A stretch of 64,000 nt of DNA from NCBI RefSeq assembly GCF_900013425.1, contig NZ_FBXK01000005.1:1860001-1924000 (forward strand). Direction: 5' to 3'. Shown here one piece after another: positions 25,498-37,488 of this stretch. Both the position numbers and the translations under genes were made by a program. The notes under the pieces are model-generated. The model made no database searches, was not told the DNA's origin, and was given only the letters and a program-made list of their open reading frames with translations. Source of the stretch: Sphingobium sp. Z007 (GTDB lineage Bacteria; Pseudomonadota; Alphaproteobacteria; Sphingomonadales; Sphingomonadaceae). The first letter of the stretch is position 1. The number at the start of each line of letters is the position of its first letter.

Positions 25498-26455
25498 GGG
25501 CGGCGGCGCGGACCTGATTCTTGCCCGCGCGCTTGGCCGCGCGCATCACATCGTCGGCGCAGGCGATCAGCCGGTCGAGATCGGCCGGATCGGGCGTGTC
25601 TGCGGTGACGAGACCGAAGCTGCCGCTGATGCCCATGCCATAGGCGGCGATCGCCAGCCGCGCATCCTCGCCAAAGACCTGGACCGCTGGCGCGTCCCGA
25701 TCCGCCAACAGAACGAGAAATTCGTCACCCCCAATCCGCGCGACGACATCGCCTGCGTCCGCCTGCGCCTTGAGCAATTGGGCGATATCGACCAGGCAGG
25801 CGTCGCCCGCGGCATGGCCCTGCCCGTCGTTCAACTGTTTGAAGCCATCAAGATCAAGGAACAGCAGGCTGACGCAGAGCCGGGCATGAGCCGCATGGGC
25901 CAGTACGTCCTTGGCCCGGCAGGCGAAACCACGACGGTTGAGCAGGCCGGTCAGCGGATCATGCACCGCTTCGAAGCTGGCTTGGCGCAGGTCGGAAAGA
26001 TCCTCGATCACTGCCACATAGAGTTCGGGCCGGTCATCATCGTCGCGCACCATCGCAACGGTCAGGTTGATCCAGATGATCGCCCCATCGGGACGGATAT
26101 AGCGTTTTTCCATGGCATAACGCGGCAATTCGCCCGCGTTGAGCCGCGCCAGCAGTGCCTCGTCCGCGTGCAGATCGTCTGGATGGGTGATCTGCTGGAA
26201 TCCGGTGCGGATCAGCGTTTCCGTGTCATAGCCGCTGATTTCGCAGAAGCGCGGATTCACCAGCAGGAAGCGACCGTCCAGCCCGACATGCGCGATGCCG
26301 ACCGGCGCATGCAGAAAGGTCGCCTCGAACCGGCGCTGCGCCAGCGCGAGCGCGGCGGCGACGTCCTCGGCCGCAGCGGAAGGAGGCGGCTCCGACAAAG
26401 GAAAAGGTTTGCGTAACGCTGTTCCAGTGAAGTGTTGGTGCGACTGCCTGCTCAT
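25490..26455 (-). CDS. PAS-GGDEF diguanylate cyclase
   Basis: A 321-residue soluble protein predicted to make c-di-GMP. A single PAS domain (about 40-155) with [17 protein letters not shown] and [13 protein letters not shown] is joined to a GGDEF domain with intact GGDEF at 242-246 and [13 protein letters not shown]. The residues where an RxxD inhibitory site would lie do not match, so product inhibition through that site is unlikely. There is no EAL domain or membrane segment. The PAS ligand is unknown. It is convergent with truA. Confidence 0.9.
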   Translation of the reverse strand: MSRQSHQHFTGTALRKPFPLSEPPPSAAAEDVAAALALAQRRFEATFLHAPVGIAHVGLDGRFLLVNPRFCEISGYDTETLIRTGFQQITHPDDLHADEALLARLNAGELPRYAMEKRYIRPDGAIIWINLTVAMVRDDDDRPELYVAVIEDLSDLRQASFEAVHDPLTGLLNRRGFACRAKDVLAHAAHARLCVSLLFLDLDGFKQLNDGQGHAAGDACLVDIAQLLKAQADAGDVVARIGGDEFLVLLADRDAPAVQVFGEDARLAIAAYGMGISGSFGLVTADTPDPADLDRLIACADDVMRAAKRAGKNQVRAAALM

Positions 26456-26518
26456 ACCCCCCTTAGTGCACGGGAAATGGTAAACGGAGGCTTACGCTGC
26501 GAACCAATCCGCCGGGTG

Positions 26519-27250
26519 TCAGAGGCGGGTGCGGAACGGCGTGAAGTCGGTACCGCTGTCATAGACGTCCAGCCCTTCGCGGCGCTTGAGACCGTTGACC
26601 ACCATATAGGTGACCGGCGTCAGCACCGCTTCCCAGCCGACCTTCATTGCCCAGTTGGTCACCATCACCGTCAGCACCTGCGCATTGCTCCAGTCGCCCC
26701 AGAAGGCCAGCGGATAGAAGAGCAGGCTGTCCACGCCCTGGCCGATCACGGTGGAGCCGATGGTGCGCATCCACAAATGCCGACCCTGCGTCAGTATTTT
26801 CATGCGGGCAAGCACGAAGCTGTTGGCCAGTTCGCCTGCCCAGAAGGCCACGAGCGAGGCGAAGACGATCCGCCATGTGCTGCCGAACACCGCCTCATAG
26901 GCTTTCTGGTCGGGCCAGCCATCCGCGGGCGGCAGCGCGACAACGACCCAGCTCATCAGGGCCATGAACAGCATCGCGGCGAACCCGGCCCAGACGCAGC
27001 GGCGGGCACGGGCATAGCCATAGACCTCCGTCAGCACGTCGCCGATCACATAGCCCAGGGGAAAGAAGAGGATGCCGGCGCCGAAGGTGAAGCCGCCCAG
27101 CGTGGACAGCTTGGCCGCACCGATCAGGTTGGACAGCAGCAGGATGGCGACGAAGGCCGCCATGAAGAAATCATAATAGCGCAGCGGCCGCGCACCCAGC
27201 GCCCCTGCATCGACCTTGTGCACTACCCCATCGCTCATGCGCATCTGCAT
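26519..27250 (-). CDS. Queuosine precursor transporter, YhhQ/DUF165 family
   Basis: A polytopic protein of 243 residues (239 if the ATG at 27238 is used; 27244 is also possible) with about six membrane helices. Family marks are LLLSNLIGAAKLSTLGGF, FFPLGYVIGDVLTEVYGY and the C-terminal KVGWEAVLTPVTYMVV. YhhQ proteins import queuosine precursors such as preQ0/preQ1 for tRNA modification. It stands alone before the tRNA-Arg gene on the other strand. Confidence 0.88.
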   Translation of the reverse strand: MQMRMSDGVVHKVDAGALGARPLRYYDFFMAAFVAILLLSNLIGAAKLSTLGGFTFGAGILFFPLGYVIGDVLTEVYGYARARRCVWAGFAAMLFMALMSWVVVALPPADGWPDQKAYEAVFGSTWRIVFASLVAFWAGELANSFVLARMKILTQGRHLWMRTIGSTVIGQGVDSLLFYPLAFWGDWSNAQVLTVMVTNWAMKVGWEAVLTPVTYMVVNGLKRREGLDVYDSGTDFTPFRTRL

Positions 27251-27307
27251 ATCGCGTGGTCAGATGATTGCAAGCTGGCTTGACGCCCGCTATCGCGACA
27301 CGCGCAT

Positions 27308-27384
27308 GGCCCCGTAGCTCAGTTGGATAGAGCATTCGCCTTCTAAGCGAATGGTCGCTGGTTCGAATCCAGCCGGGGTCACCA
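27308..27384 (+). tRNA. tRNA-Arg (anticodon UCU)
   Basis: The 77-base cloverleaf starts GGCCCCG, pairing with CGGGGTC (one G-U pair), and ends with an encoded ACCA. The D arm is GCTC/GAGC, the anticodon stem TTCGC/GCGAA with loop CTTCTAA and anticodon TCT at 27342-27344, and the T arm contains GGTTCGAATCC. It reads AGA codons. Confidence 0.97.
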
Positions 27385-27398
27385 AAGTCAACGGAAAG

Positions 27399-27424
27399 GC
27401 CGGACGCAGATTGCTGCGCCCGGC
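27399..27424. terminator. Hairpin between tRNA-Arg and the transaldolase-like gene
   Basis: GCCGGACGCAG (27399-27409) pairs with CTGCGCCCGGC (27414-27424) around ATTG, with one A-C mismatch. On the minus strand it is followed by CTTTCC, so it may end the transaldolase-like transcript and perhaps the tRNA. Confidence 0.5.
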
Positions 27425-27431
27425 TGAAAAG

Positions 27432-28085
27432 TCAGAGGATCGTCTGGCCGGTCTTGGCCCAATCGGCGGCGAAACCTTCGAGGCCCTTGTCGGTCAGCAC
27501 ATGCTTGGACAGCATCTTGATGACGGCGGGCGGCGCGGTCATCACGTCCGCGCCGATGCGGGCCGCTTCCAGCACATGGATGGGGTGGCGCACGCTGGCG
27601 ACCAGGATTTCGGTGTCGAAGCCGTAGTTGTCGTAGATCAGGCGGATATCCTGGATCAGCGCCATGCCATCGAAGCCATTATCGTCATGCCGGCCGACGA
27701 AGGGCGAGATGAAGCTGGCGCCGGCCTTTGCAGCGAGCAACGCCTGATTAGCCGAAAAGCACAGCGTCACATTGACCAGCGCGCCGTCGTCGGTCAGCGC
27801 CTTGCAGGTCTTGAGCCCGTCGATGGTCAACGGCACCTTGATGCAGACATTGTCCGCGATCTTCCGCAACACGGCGGCTTCCTTCATCATCGTCTCATGG
27901 TCGAGCGCAACGACTTCGGCGGACACGGGGCCATCGACGATGCCGCAGATTTCTTCGACCACTTCGAGGAATTTGCGGCCCGACTTGTGGATCAGCGAGG
28001 GGTTGGTGGTCACGCCGTCCAACAGGCCAGTGGCGGCCAGATCGCGGATGTCGGCGGTGTCGGCGGTGTCGACGAAGAATTTCAC
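27432..28085 (-). CDS. fsa: Fructose-6-phosphate aldolase / small transaldolase
   Basis: A 217-residue protein of the short transaldolase (TalC/FSA) group. The Schiff-base lysine is K83 in CIKVPLT. The fold is marked by [38 protein letters not shown] and the ISPFVGR phosphate site. It may act as a transaldolase in the pentose phosphate pathway or as an FSA; the two cannot be separated by sequence reading. The GTG at 28085 gives the standard length. It is divergent from priA. Confidence 0.92.
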   Translation of the reverse strand: MKFFVDTADTADIRDLAATGLLDGVTTNPSLIHKSGRKFLEVVEEICGIVDGPVSAEVVALDHETMMKEAAVLRKIADNVCIKVPLTIDGLKTCKALTDDGALVNVTLCFSANQALLAAKAGASFISPFVGRHDDNGFDGMALIQDIRLIYDNYGFDTEILVASVRHPIHVLEAARIGADVMTAPPAVIKMLSKHVLTDKGLEGFAADWAKTGQTIL

Positions 28086-28156
28086 AGGGCGGCCCTTTGC
28101 GCAAAAAAGTGATTCGTTGCGTGGCGCTATAGCGTCTTGGGGCGTGCCTGTCCTAC

Positions 28157-30334
28157 ATGGGCGCAATGTCCCGCGCCCGCGTCCTCATCCTCAACGCTGC
28201 CCTTGGCCCGCTCGATTATCGCGTGCCGCATGGCATGGCGGTCACGCCCGGCAGCATCGTCGTCGCGCCGCTGGGGCCGCGCCAGTTGATCGGCGTGGTG
28301 TGGGAAGAGGACAGCTTCCCCGATGTGGAGACGGTCGGCGACAATCGGCTGCGCAATCTAATGGAGGTGGTGGACGCGCCGCCGCTGCCCGAACCACTGC
28401 GGCGGCTGATCGAATGGACGGCGGATTATTATCTCAGCCCGCCCGCCGCTGTGTTGCGCATGGCGCTGTCATCCATGTCCGCGCTGGAGGGGACGCGCAC
28501 CGTCATCGAATATCGGGCGACCGGGGCCGTGCCCGAACGGATGACCGAGCAGCGCGCCCAAGCGTTGGAACGGATCGGCGAGCGGCAGGGGCTGATCCGC
28601 GAACTGGCGATGATCGGCGGGGTCAGCGACGCCGTGATCCGCGGCCTCATCAAGCAGGATATCTTCGAGCCGGTCGAGGTGAGCGTCGACACGCCCTTCC
28701 CCATGCCCGATCCCGGTCATGCCCAACCTGTCCTGTCGGAAGCCCAGACCAGCGCTGCGACCGTCATGGCGGACGCAGTGCGCGCGCATGATTTCGCGCC
28801 CTTCCTGCTCGACGGCGTCACCGGATCGGGCAAGACGGAAGTCTATTTCGAGGCGATCGCGGCGGCGATCCGGGCGGACCGACAGGTGCTGGTGCTGCTG
28901 CCCGAAATCGCGCTGACCGAGCCGTTTCTTGAGCGGTTCGAGAAGCGGTTCGGGACTGTGCCGGTCAACTGGCACAGCGGCCTGCGCCAGACCGAGCGGC
29001 GGCGGGCCTGGCGGGCGATCGCGACAGGCCAGGCGCAAGTGGTGGTGGGCGCGCGGTCGGCTTTGTTCCTGCCCTATCCCAATCTGGGCCTGATCGTCGT
29101 GGACGAGGCGCATGAGGCGAGTTTCAAGCAGGAGGATGGCGTCCATTATCATGCCCGCGACGTGGCGGTGATGCGCGGCCTCATAGAAAAATTTCCGGTC
29201 ATATTGGCGTCCGCCACCCCCGCGATCGAGACGCGGCATCAGGTGGAGCTGGGTCGCTATGCGGAGATCAAGCTGCCCTCGCGCTATGGCGGGGCGGAAA
29301 TGCCGAGCATCGAAGGCATCAACCTGCTGACCGACCCGCCCGAACGCGGCCGCTGGATCGCGCCGCCTTTGGTCAAGGCGATCGACGCGGTGATGGAGAA
29401 GGGCGAGCAGAGCCTGCTGTTCCTCAACCGGCGCGGCTATGCGCCGCTGACGCTGTGCCGCCATTGCGGCTATCGCTTCCAATGCCCCAATTGCACCGCG
29501 TGGATGGTCGAGCATCGGCTGACCCATCGGCTGGCCTGCCATCATTGCGGCCATGTCATCCCGGCCCCGCGCCGCTGCCCCGATTGCAAGGAAGAGGACA
29601 GCCTGGTTGCGTGCGGCCCCGGCGTCGAGCGGATCGCGGACGAGGTAAAGGCGCTGTGGCCGCAGGCCCGCACCGCCATCGCCACGTCCGACACGCTGTC
29701 ATCCCCCGCCCGCGTCGCCGATTTCGTGAAGTCGGTGGAGGCGGGCGACATCGACATCATCGTCGGCACGCAACTCGTCACCAAGGGCTATCACTTCCCC
29801 AACCTGACGCTGGTCGGCGTGATCGACGCGGACCTGGGGCTGGAGGGCGGCGACCTGCGCGCGGCCGAGCGCACCTTCCAGCAGATCGTGCAGGTCGCCG
29901 GACGCGCCGGGCGCGGCGAGAAGCCGGGCAAGGTGTTCATCCAGACGCGGATGCCGACCAGCGAGGTGATCGAATCGCTGATCGAGGGCGATACCGAACG
30001 CTTCTATGCGGTCGAGACCGAGAACAGGCGGCGCGCCAACGCCCCGCCCTTCGGCCGCTTCGCCGCGATCATCATTTCCAGCGAGGATGCCGACGAAGCG
30101 GCGCAGACCGCGCGGCTGATCGGCAAATCGGCGCCGGTGATCGAAGGGATGCGCGTCTATGGCCCTGCGCCTGCGCCGCTGTCCGTCCTGCGCGGGCGGC
30201 ATCGCCATCGGTTGCTGATCCATGCGACGCGGCAGGTCGATATTCAGGCGGCGATCCGCGAATGGCTGGGCAATCTGGCGTGGAAATCGGGAACACGCGT
30301 GGCGGTCGACGTCGATCCCTACAGCTTCATGTGA
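28157..30334 (+). CDS. priA: Primosomal protein N', replication restart helicase
   Basis: A 725-residue superfamily 2 helicase that reloads the replisome at stalled forks. Domains in order are the N-terminal DNA-binding region, helicase core with Walker [14 protein letters not shown] and VVDEAHE, zinc-binding Cys clusters ([13 protein letters not shown] and CHHCG, then CPDC), and the second helicase lobe with [12 protein letters not shown]. ATGs at 28157 and 28166 are both possible. Its stop overlaps the start of the DUF1289 gene. Confidence 0.96.
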   Translation: MGAMSRARVLILNAALGPLDYRVPHGMAVTPGSIVVAPLGPRQLIGVVWEEDSFPDVETVGDNRLRNLMEVVDAPPLPEPLRRLIEWTADYYLSPPAAVLRMALSSMSALEGTRTVIEYRATGAVPERMTEQRAQALERIGERQGLIRELAMIGGVSDAVIRGLIKQDIFEPVEVSVDTPFPMPDPGHAQPVLSEAQTSAATVMADAVRAHDFAPFLLDGVTGSGKTEVYFEAIAAAIRADRQVLVLLPEIALTEPFLERFEKRFGTVPVNWHSGLRQTERRRAWRAIATGQAQVVVGARSALFLPYPNLGLIVVDEAHEASFKQEDGVHYHARDVAVMRGLIEKFPVILASATPAIETRHQVELGRYAEIKLPSRYGGAEMPSIEGINLLTDPPERGRWIAPPLVKAIDAVMEKGEQSLLFLNRRGYAPLTLCRHCGYRFQCPNCTAWMVEHRLTHRLACHHCGHVIPAPRRCPDCKEEDSLVACGPGVERIADEVKALWPQARTAIATSDTLSSPARVADFVKSVEAGDIDIIVGTQLVTKGYHFPNLTLVGVIDADLGLEGGDLRAAERTFQQIVQVAGRAGRGEKPGKVFIQTRMPTSEVIESLIEGDTERFYAVETENRRRANAPPFGRFAAIIISSEDADEAAQTARLIGKSAPVIEGMRVYGPAPAPLSVLRGRHRHRLLIHATRQVDIQAAIREWLGNLAWKSGTRVAVDVDPYSFM

Positions 30335-30501
30335 TGGAGACGCCGTGCCGTAATCTATGCGCGCTCGACCGCGAACGCGCGACCTGCAGGGGTTGCGGCC
30401 GGACGATCGCGGAGATCGTCCACTGGCGCAGCATGACCGATGTAGCGCGGGCCGCCGTCATGAAGCGGGTGCAGGACTTCCAGCCCCAGCGGCGGGCTTA
30501 A
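30334..30501 (+). CDS. DUF1289 small cysteine protein
   Basis: A 55-residue protein with four cysteines (C5, C9, C18, C21) in PCRNLCALDRERATCRGCGR, followed by TIAEIVHWRSMTD. This is the DUF1289 pattern, presumably binding zinc or a similar metal. Its function is unknown. The ATG shares one base with the priA stop (TGATG), so it is probably translated by coupling to priA. Its 3' end overlaps the convergent metallopeptidase-like gene by 44 bases. Confidence 0.85.
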   Translation: METPCRNLCALDRERATCRGCGRTIAEIVHWRSMTDVARAAVMKRVQDFQPQRRA

Positions 30502-31984
30502 TAGCGCCGTTCTTCCCTGCCTGCGCCTCATATTGCGCCTTCATCTTCAACGCCGCGTCGCGCATCCCCGACCCATGGGGTGAAAAGGCGATCGGATCGA
30601 GCAGGATCGACGCCGCCTGATATTCGCCGCGAAACGCCATCGCCTGCGCCATGTTGAACCGATAATTGGGATTTTGCGGCAACAGGGTGAACGCCTTGTA
30701 CAGACCATCATAGCCCAGGTCCGGCATCTTGCCGCCGCGCATCGCATGATAGCGATAGAAAAGCGCCAGCGGCACCGGGTCTTCGGTATCGGCGCGATTG
30801 GCGCGCACGATGGATGTGAGCGCGGCTTTCCAGTCGCTGTCCGCGTCGCTGTCCTGCGCCCGTTCCAGCAGCACGTTCGCCCGTACCGCATAGGCACGCG
30901 CCGATTTGGGATCGATCGCGATGGCCCGGTCGGCGGCGGCCAGCGCAGCCTCCTTTTGCTCGACAGCCCATTCGGCTTCAGCGAGCAGAGCCTGGACATA
31001 GGCGCTGGCTGGATATTGCGCCGCTTTGGTGCGGATGGTCCCGGCAATCCCTGGCAGTTCCTCGGCAGGCGGGCGGTGAATAAGCCATAGCTGATCCTCC
31101 ATCAGCGCCCCCTGCGCCGGATCGACCGGGCTGATGGCGATCTCACCGATCACCATCTCCTTGGGCGTCAGCACCGAAATATTGAGCCGATGGCGCATGT
31201 AGGCCTTCAGATCCTTTTCGAGCGCGTCCAGTCCGCCGTCGAAATAGCGGTCCGGCTGGATGTCCGGCACACCAGCCGCCAGATCCCGCAAATATCGGGT
31301 CATTTCTGTGGTTCGCGCATTTTTCTGCTGAAAATAATAATGGGTCAGCAGCCAAGCCGTGCCGTAGTAGCGATCGCCGTCCCGCAGGCTCAGCCCTTCG
31401 GTATCCCGTGCGAACAGTTGCTTGAGCGGATAGGGTTGGCCCAGCACCAGCCCCGGCACTCGCGCCATGGGGACATGGGCGAACTGGATTGAGCCGTCCT
31501 TCGGGAATTTCACGACCGAGAAGAACTCCGCGAACCCCTCGACATACCATGTCGGATAGGCGGCCGGAAAATGGTGCAGCATGAAATGATGGGTATATTC
31601 GTGGAAGAGAACTTCTTCCGCGCCCATGTCGAACTTGCCGTCCTTGCCGCCGCGCGACAGAAACGCATAGGCCGTGCGTTCCGATGTCGTATAATAGCCC
31701 GCGATATTGGGATTGCGCGCCAACGCCTTCACCTTGGCTTCGCTGGACAGCAGATAGACCTTGACCGGGCTGCCTGCTTCGGGAGTGGCCACGCCGGTCA
31801 ATCGCCGCAGCAGGAAGTCGAACTTCTCCAGTCGCTCGGCAAAGCCGCGCAGTTTCTCGTCATTGCCTTCGCTATAGACCGTGAAATGCCGGGTCTGCGC
31901 CTGCCACCACGCCGCCTGCGCCGTTCCCATGCCGCCCAGCGCCAGCGCCAAGCCGACCAGCGCTTTCACCCAGAATCGTATCAT
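30458..31984 (-). CDS. Secreted gluzincin-like metallopeptidase with TPR region
   Basis: A 508-residue protein with a signal peptide cut after AQA near residue 24. The central domain has HEYTHH at 128-133 and WYVEGFAEFF with acidic residues at 149 and 153, the arrangement expected for a gluzincin zinc site. The C-terminal half (about 300-470) is helical with TPR-like stretches such as AALAAADRAIAIDPKSARAY. The tail is Ala/Pro-rich. It is probably periplasmic; substrate unknown. The peptidase call rests on motif layout only. Confidence 0.78.
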   Translation of the reverse strand: MIRFWVKALVGLALALGGMGTAQAAWWQAQTRHFTVYSEGNDEKLRGFAERLEKFDFLLRRLTGVATPEAGSPVKVYLLSSEAKVKALARNPNIAGYYTTSERTAYAFLSRGGKDGKFDMGAEEVLFHEYTHHFMLHHFPAAYPTWYVEGFAEFFSVVKFPKDGSIQFAHVPMARVPGLVLGQPYPLKQLFARDTEGLSLRDGDRYYGTAWLLTHYYFQQKNARTTEMTRYLRDLAAGVPDIQPDRYFDGGLDALEKDLKAYMRHRLNISVLTPKEMVIGEIAISPVDPAQGALMEDQLWLIHRPPAEELPGIAGTIRTKAAQYPASAYVQALLAEAEWAVEQKEAALAAADRAIAIDPKSARAYAVRANVLLERAQDSDADSDWKAALTSIVRANRADTEDPVPLALFYRYHAMRGGKMPDLGYDGLYKAFTLLPQNPNYRFNMAQAMAFRGEYQAASILLDPIAFSPHGSGMRDAALKMKAQYEAQAGKNGAIKPAAGAGSPAPAS

Positions 31985-32055
31985 CCGTCTATATCCCCAA
32001 AGACCATGGCCAAGTTGGGGGAGCGCGACGAAAATGAAAAGACGAATTTAATCCG

Positions 32056-33117
32056 CTACTTGCCCTTTTCCTGCGCCAGCAGCGCCCGCTTCTTTTCGAC
32101 GCCCCAGGCATAGCCGCCCAGGCCGCCATCGCCCCGCACGACGCGGTGGCAGGGGATGAGGACGGCCAGGCTATTGCCGCCGCACGCCGTGCCCGCCGCG
32201 CGCACCGCGCCGGGGCGGCCGATCGCCGCCGCGATCTCGCCATAGCTGCGCGTCTCGCCCGGCGGGATGGCGCGCAATGCCGCCCAGACCGCCTGCTGGA
32301 AGGCGGTGCCGCGCACGTCGATCGGCAGGTCAGTGTCGGCCGCAGGATCATCGACCAGCGCCGCCACACGCTGCGCCATCGCGTCGAGCGCGTCGTCCGC
32401 GGGCAACAGCGCGGCGTGCGGGAAGCGGGCGCGCAACTCTGCCTCCCCCTCGCCAAAGCTGATCCGGCACAACCCCTTGTCCGTCGCCGCCACCAGCATC
32501 GGTCCCAGGCTGCTGTTCACCACACGCCAGCGAATCGCCGCGCCGCGGCCGCCATCCTTCCAGGCGCTGGGCGTCATGCCCAGATGCTGCTGCGCATCGG
32601 CATAGGCGCGGCTGGGCGCATTATAGCCCGCGTCATAGATAGCCGCGGTCACGCTGCCCGGCTGCGCCAGCGCCGCCTTGAGCCGCCCCGCCCGCACGCC
32701 GCGGGCATAGGCGGCCGGGGTCATTCCCGTCTCGCGCTTGAACAGGCGGTGGAAATGATGCGGTGCATAACCGGCATGGGCCGCGATCGCGTCCAATTGG
32801 GGCGTATCCTCCGCCGCCTCAATGAACGCGATCGCGGCCGCCACGGCCAGTCGGTCACGCCCGACCGCGTCGGGATGGCAGCGCAGGCAGGCGCGATAGC
32901 CCGCCGCCCTCGCGGCCGCCGGATCGGGCAGGAAGGTCATATTCCCCCGCTTCGGGTGCCGCGCGGCGCAACTGGGCTTGCAATAGATGCCGGTCGTCGC
33001 GACGCAGCCGACGAAGCGGCCATCCATCGCCCGGTCGCGCGCCAGGAAAGCCGCCCAGCAGGCGTCGTGGTCCGGCATGGCCACAGCATCGGGTTTGAGG
33101 CGAGTCATCTGGTTCAT
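32056..33117 (-). CDS. ada: Bifunctional DNA repair methyltransferase/transcription activator Ada
   Basis: A 353-residue Ada. The N-terminal zinc domain, which accepts methyl groups from phosphotriesters, has TTGIYCKPSCAARHP and ACLRCHPD. An AraC-type HTH follows (FHRLFKRETGMTPAAYARG). The C-terminal Ogt domain carries the active site IPCHRVVRGDGGLGGYAWG, which repairs O6-alkylguanine. The ATG at 33117 has an ATAGGG site; the 41-residue extension upstream is rejected. Methylated Ada would activate its own gene. Divergent from the protease gene. Confidence 0.95.
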   Translation of the reverse strand: MNQMTRLKPDAVAMPDHDACWAAFLARDRAMDGRFVGCVATTGIYCKPSCAARHPKRGNMTFLPDPAAARAAGYRACLRCHPDAVGRDRLAVAAAIAFIEAAEDTPQLDAIAAHAGYAPHHFHRLFKRETGMTPAAYARGVRAGRLKAALAQPGSVTAAIYDAGYNAPSRAYADAQQHLGMTPSAWKDGGRGAAIRWRVVNSSLGPMLVAATDKGLCRISFGEGEAELRARFPHAALLPADDALDAMAQRVAALVDDPAADTDLPIDVRGTAFQQAVWAALRAIPPGETRSYGEIAAAIGRPGAVRAAGTACGGNSLAVLIPCHRVVRGDGGLGGYAWGVEKKRALLAQEKGK

Positions 33118-33230
33118 CCCTATGGGATAGCGGCGCGTCCTTGGCCATGCTTCCCGCGCCTTGCTGTCAAAACGCCGCCAGGGACATGGGGCGCATTTCC
33201 CGATTGCGCCGCGCCCGCCTTCCAATATGT

Positions 33231-34814
33231 ATGCGCGCATCTATGGTCGCCCTGCTCCGCCGCTTCACCCCTGCCTTCGCCTGCGCGCTCGCGCTGCTTG
33301 CGCCAGCCTCGCTTCATGCCGAACAGCAGGACATCGCCGCTGCCGCGCGTGGCGTCGTACGCGTGGCGCTGGTCGCGACGGATGGGTCGGACGCCTATTT
33401 CGTCGGCCATGGCAGTGGCTTTGCGGTCGCCCCGGACAAGATACTGACCAACGCCCATGTCGTCGAACTGGCGCGCGAGGAGAAGAATCTCGTCATCGGC
33501 GTGATCCCGTCCGAAGGGCGCAAGACCTATGGCGGGCGAATCATCGCCTATTCGCCGGGTAACGACCTGGCCCTTATCCAGTTGGAAGAAGGCCGCCTGC
33601 CGGTATCGACCTTCTATGCCGGCGCGGTGACCGACGGGCAGCATGTCACCGCGATCGGCTATCCCGGCACGGTCGATCGGGCGCAGGGGCTGGGCCTGAA
33701 ACAAATGGTCGAACCGATGGCTACGGTGAAAACCAACGGCAATATCTCGTCGGGCCGCGCGAGCCAAAGTTTCGACACGCTGCTCCACACCGCGCCGCTC
33801 GCGGCCGGGAACAGCGGCGGGCCGCTGGCCGACGATTGCGGCCGGGTGCTGGGCGTCAACAGCTTCGGGTCAGTGTCGGACGGCAATGACGCGGAATTCG
33901 GCTTCGCCGTATCCTGGCGCGAAATCGCCTCCTTCCTGCGCCAAGCTGGCGTTGCCTCGCTCCACACCGTCGTCCCCTGCCGATCCATGGCGGAGGCCGA
34001 CGCGGCGGAAGCCAGCATCACCCAGCGCGAATCGCAAGCCACCGAACAGAAGAGCCGCGCCAGCGCCGATGCGCGCGAACAGGCGCTGACCCGCGCGCGC
34101 GACGCCGCGGAACGCGATATCATCACCGCGCGCGAAAATGCGATGGCGGGCGCGGCCGTGCTGCTGGCCCTCGCCGTACTGGGCCTGGGCGCGGGCGGGC
34201 TGTTCTACACGCAGGGCAAGGAAAAACAGTCGACCTGGTTCCTGGCGGGCGGCGGCGTGCTGCTGTTCGCGGCGCTGGGCCTCTTCTTCCTCAAGCCCAG
34301 CTTTGCCAGCATCGACGAGCGGGTGAAGAAGCCCACCGACACGTCCATCGTCGGCAACAGCGCCTTCGCCTGGACCGGCGACAATATCTGCAAGATCGAC
34401 CTGGCGCGCAGTCGGCTGACCATATCGCAGCCCAATGACGTCGGCCTCAACTGGGCCGAAGGCGGCTGCGTCAACGGCGACACCCAATATGTCGCGTCCG
34501 GCACGCTGTGGCAGCGCGCGAGCGTGCCCGATGAGGCCAATTATGTGAGCACCAGCCAGTTCGACCCGGAGACAGGCACGTTGCGGGTGCAGCGCTGGCT
34601 GCCCGACCTGGATACGATGGACAAGGTCCGCGCGCTGGCGAAAGACGAAACCGGCAAGGCGCCGATCAAGGGCTGCGGCGCCGACTCCGATCGGCTTGCC
34701 CAGATCGCCGCGCTCCAGAGCGACGTGACAGCGTTGCTTCCAGCCCAGCCCAACGAACGGATCGTCTATCATTGCCAGAAGGGACGGCTTGCCCCGGTCG
34801 ATCCTGCCGAATAA
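33231..34814 (+). CDS. Membrane-anchored trypsin-like serine protease with C-terminal domain
   Basis: A 527-residue protein. It has a signal peptide (cut after LHA near 30), then a trypsin-like domain with triad His76 (TNAHVV), Asp112 (GNDLALI) and Ser195 (GNSGGPL). A charged Ala/Arg/Glu-rich coiled-coil segment follows (about 258-305), then two close membrane helices (about 307-325 and 336-353). The C-terminal region of about 170 residues has several cysteines and no recognised domain. With the protease in the periplasm, the two helices would place the C-terminal domain there too. ATG 33243 is an alternative start. Substrate unknown. Confidence 0.85.
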   Translation: MRASMVALLRRFTPAFACALALLAPASLHAEQQDIAAAARGVVRVALVATDGSDAYFVGHGSGFAVAPDKILTNAHVVELAREEKNLVIGVIPSEGRKTYGGRIIAYSPGNDLALIQLEEGRLPVSTFYAGAVTDGQHVTAIGYPGTVDRAQGLGLKQMVEPMATVKTNGNISSGRASQSFDTLLHTAPLAAGNSGGPLADDCGRVLGVNSFGSVSDGNDAEFGFAVSWREIASFLRQAGVASLHTVVPCRSMAEADAAEASITQRESQATEQKSRASADAREQALTRARDAAERDIITARENAMAGAAVLLALAVLGLGAGGLFYTQGKEKQSTWFLAGGGVLLFAALGLFFLKPSFASIDERVKKPTDTSIVGNSAFAWTGDNICKIDLARSRLTISQPNDVGLNWAEGGCVNGDTQYVASGTLWQRASVPDEANYVSTSQFDPETGTLRVQRWLPDLDTMDKVRALAKDETGKAPIKGCGADSDRLAQIAALQSDVTALLPAQPNERIVYHCQKGRLAPVDPAE

Positions 34815-34997
34815 CCGATTCGTCGCGGTGGAAATACTCAGGCAAATAGGTGTGATTTCGCACTATTGCTGGAATCACGTCACATGACTTGCATAGTCAT
34901 AATCCCGCTGCTAACCGGCCGGGCAACAGGGGCACGGGACGGGATCAGACCGCGCCCTCTTTTTGCATGACCCGCAATTACGGAGGACGGCAAGCGC

Positions 34998-35552
34998 GTG
35001 GAGATTAACAGCGGCATTCAGGCTAGCCTCAGCGGCCGCTACGCGGTGGCGCTGTTCGATCTGGCCCGCGACGCAAACGCGCTCGACACGGTGGCGGACA
35101 GCCTGGCCGGGTTGAAGGCGGCTATCGCCCAGTCCCCCGATTTCAAGGGTCTGATCAACAGCCCCGTGCTCAGCCGGGATGCAAGTGGCAAGACGATCGC
35201 CGCCGTCGCATCCTCCATGGGCACAGATTCGCTGACGACGAAATTTCTCGGCGTCCTTGCCGATAACCGTCGCCTCGCGCAGTTGCCCGCGGTCATCCGC
35301 GCCTATGAAACGCTGCTGTCGAGTCACAAGGGCGAGGTCCGCGCCGAAGTGACGAGCGCTCACCCCCTCACCAAGACCCAGATCGGCGCCCTTACCAAGA
35401 GCCTCAAGGCGCGCGTCGGCCGCGACGTCATGCTCGACGCAAAGATCGATCCCGCGATCCTGGGCGGGCTGGTCGTCAAGATCGGCAGCCAGATGATCGA
35501 CAGCTCCATCCGCACACGTTTGAATACGCTCGCCCAGGCGATGAAAGGCTAA
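34998..35552 (+). CDS. atpH: ATP synthase F1 delta subunit
   Basis: A 184-residue OSCP/delta subunit joining F1 to the peripheral stalk. Marks are [18 protein letters not shown] at the N-terminus and [20 protein letters not shown] near the C-terminus. The GTG start follows GGAGGACGG. First gene of the F1 operon; F0 genes are not in this window, as is usual in alphaproteobacteria. The 183-base gap upstream probably holds the operon promoter, which I could not place with confidence. Confidence 0.94.
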   Translation: MEINSGIQASLSGRYAVALFDLARDANALDTVADSLAGLKAAIAQSPDFKGLINSPVLSRDASGKTIAAVASSMGTDSLTTKFLGVLADNRRLAQLPAVIRAYETLLSSHKGEVRAEVTSAHPLTKTQIGALTKSLKARVGRDVMLDAKIDPAILGGLVVKIGSQMIDSSIRTRLNTLAQAMKG

Positions 35553-37459
<1,907 letters not shown>

Positions 37460-37488
37460 CAGGTGAAACAATCGGACGGTAGTGGACG

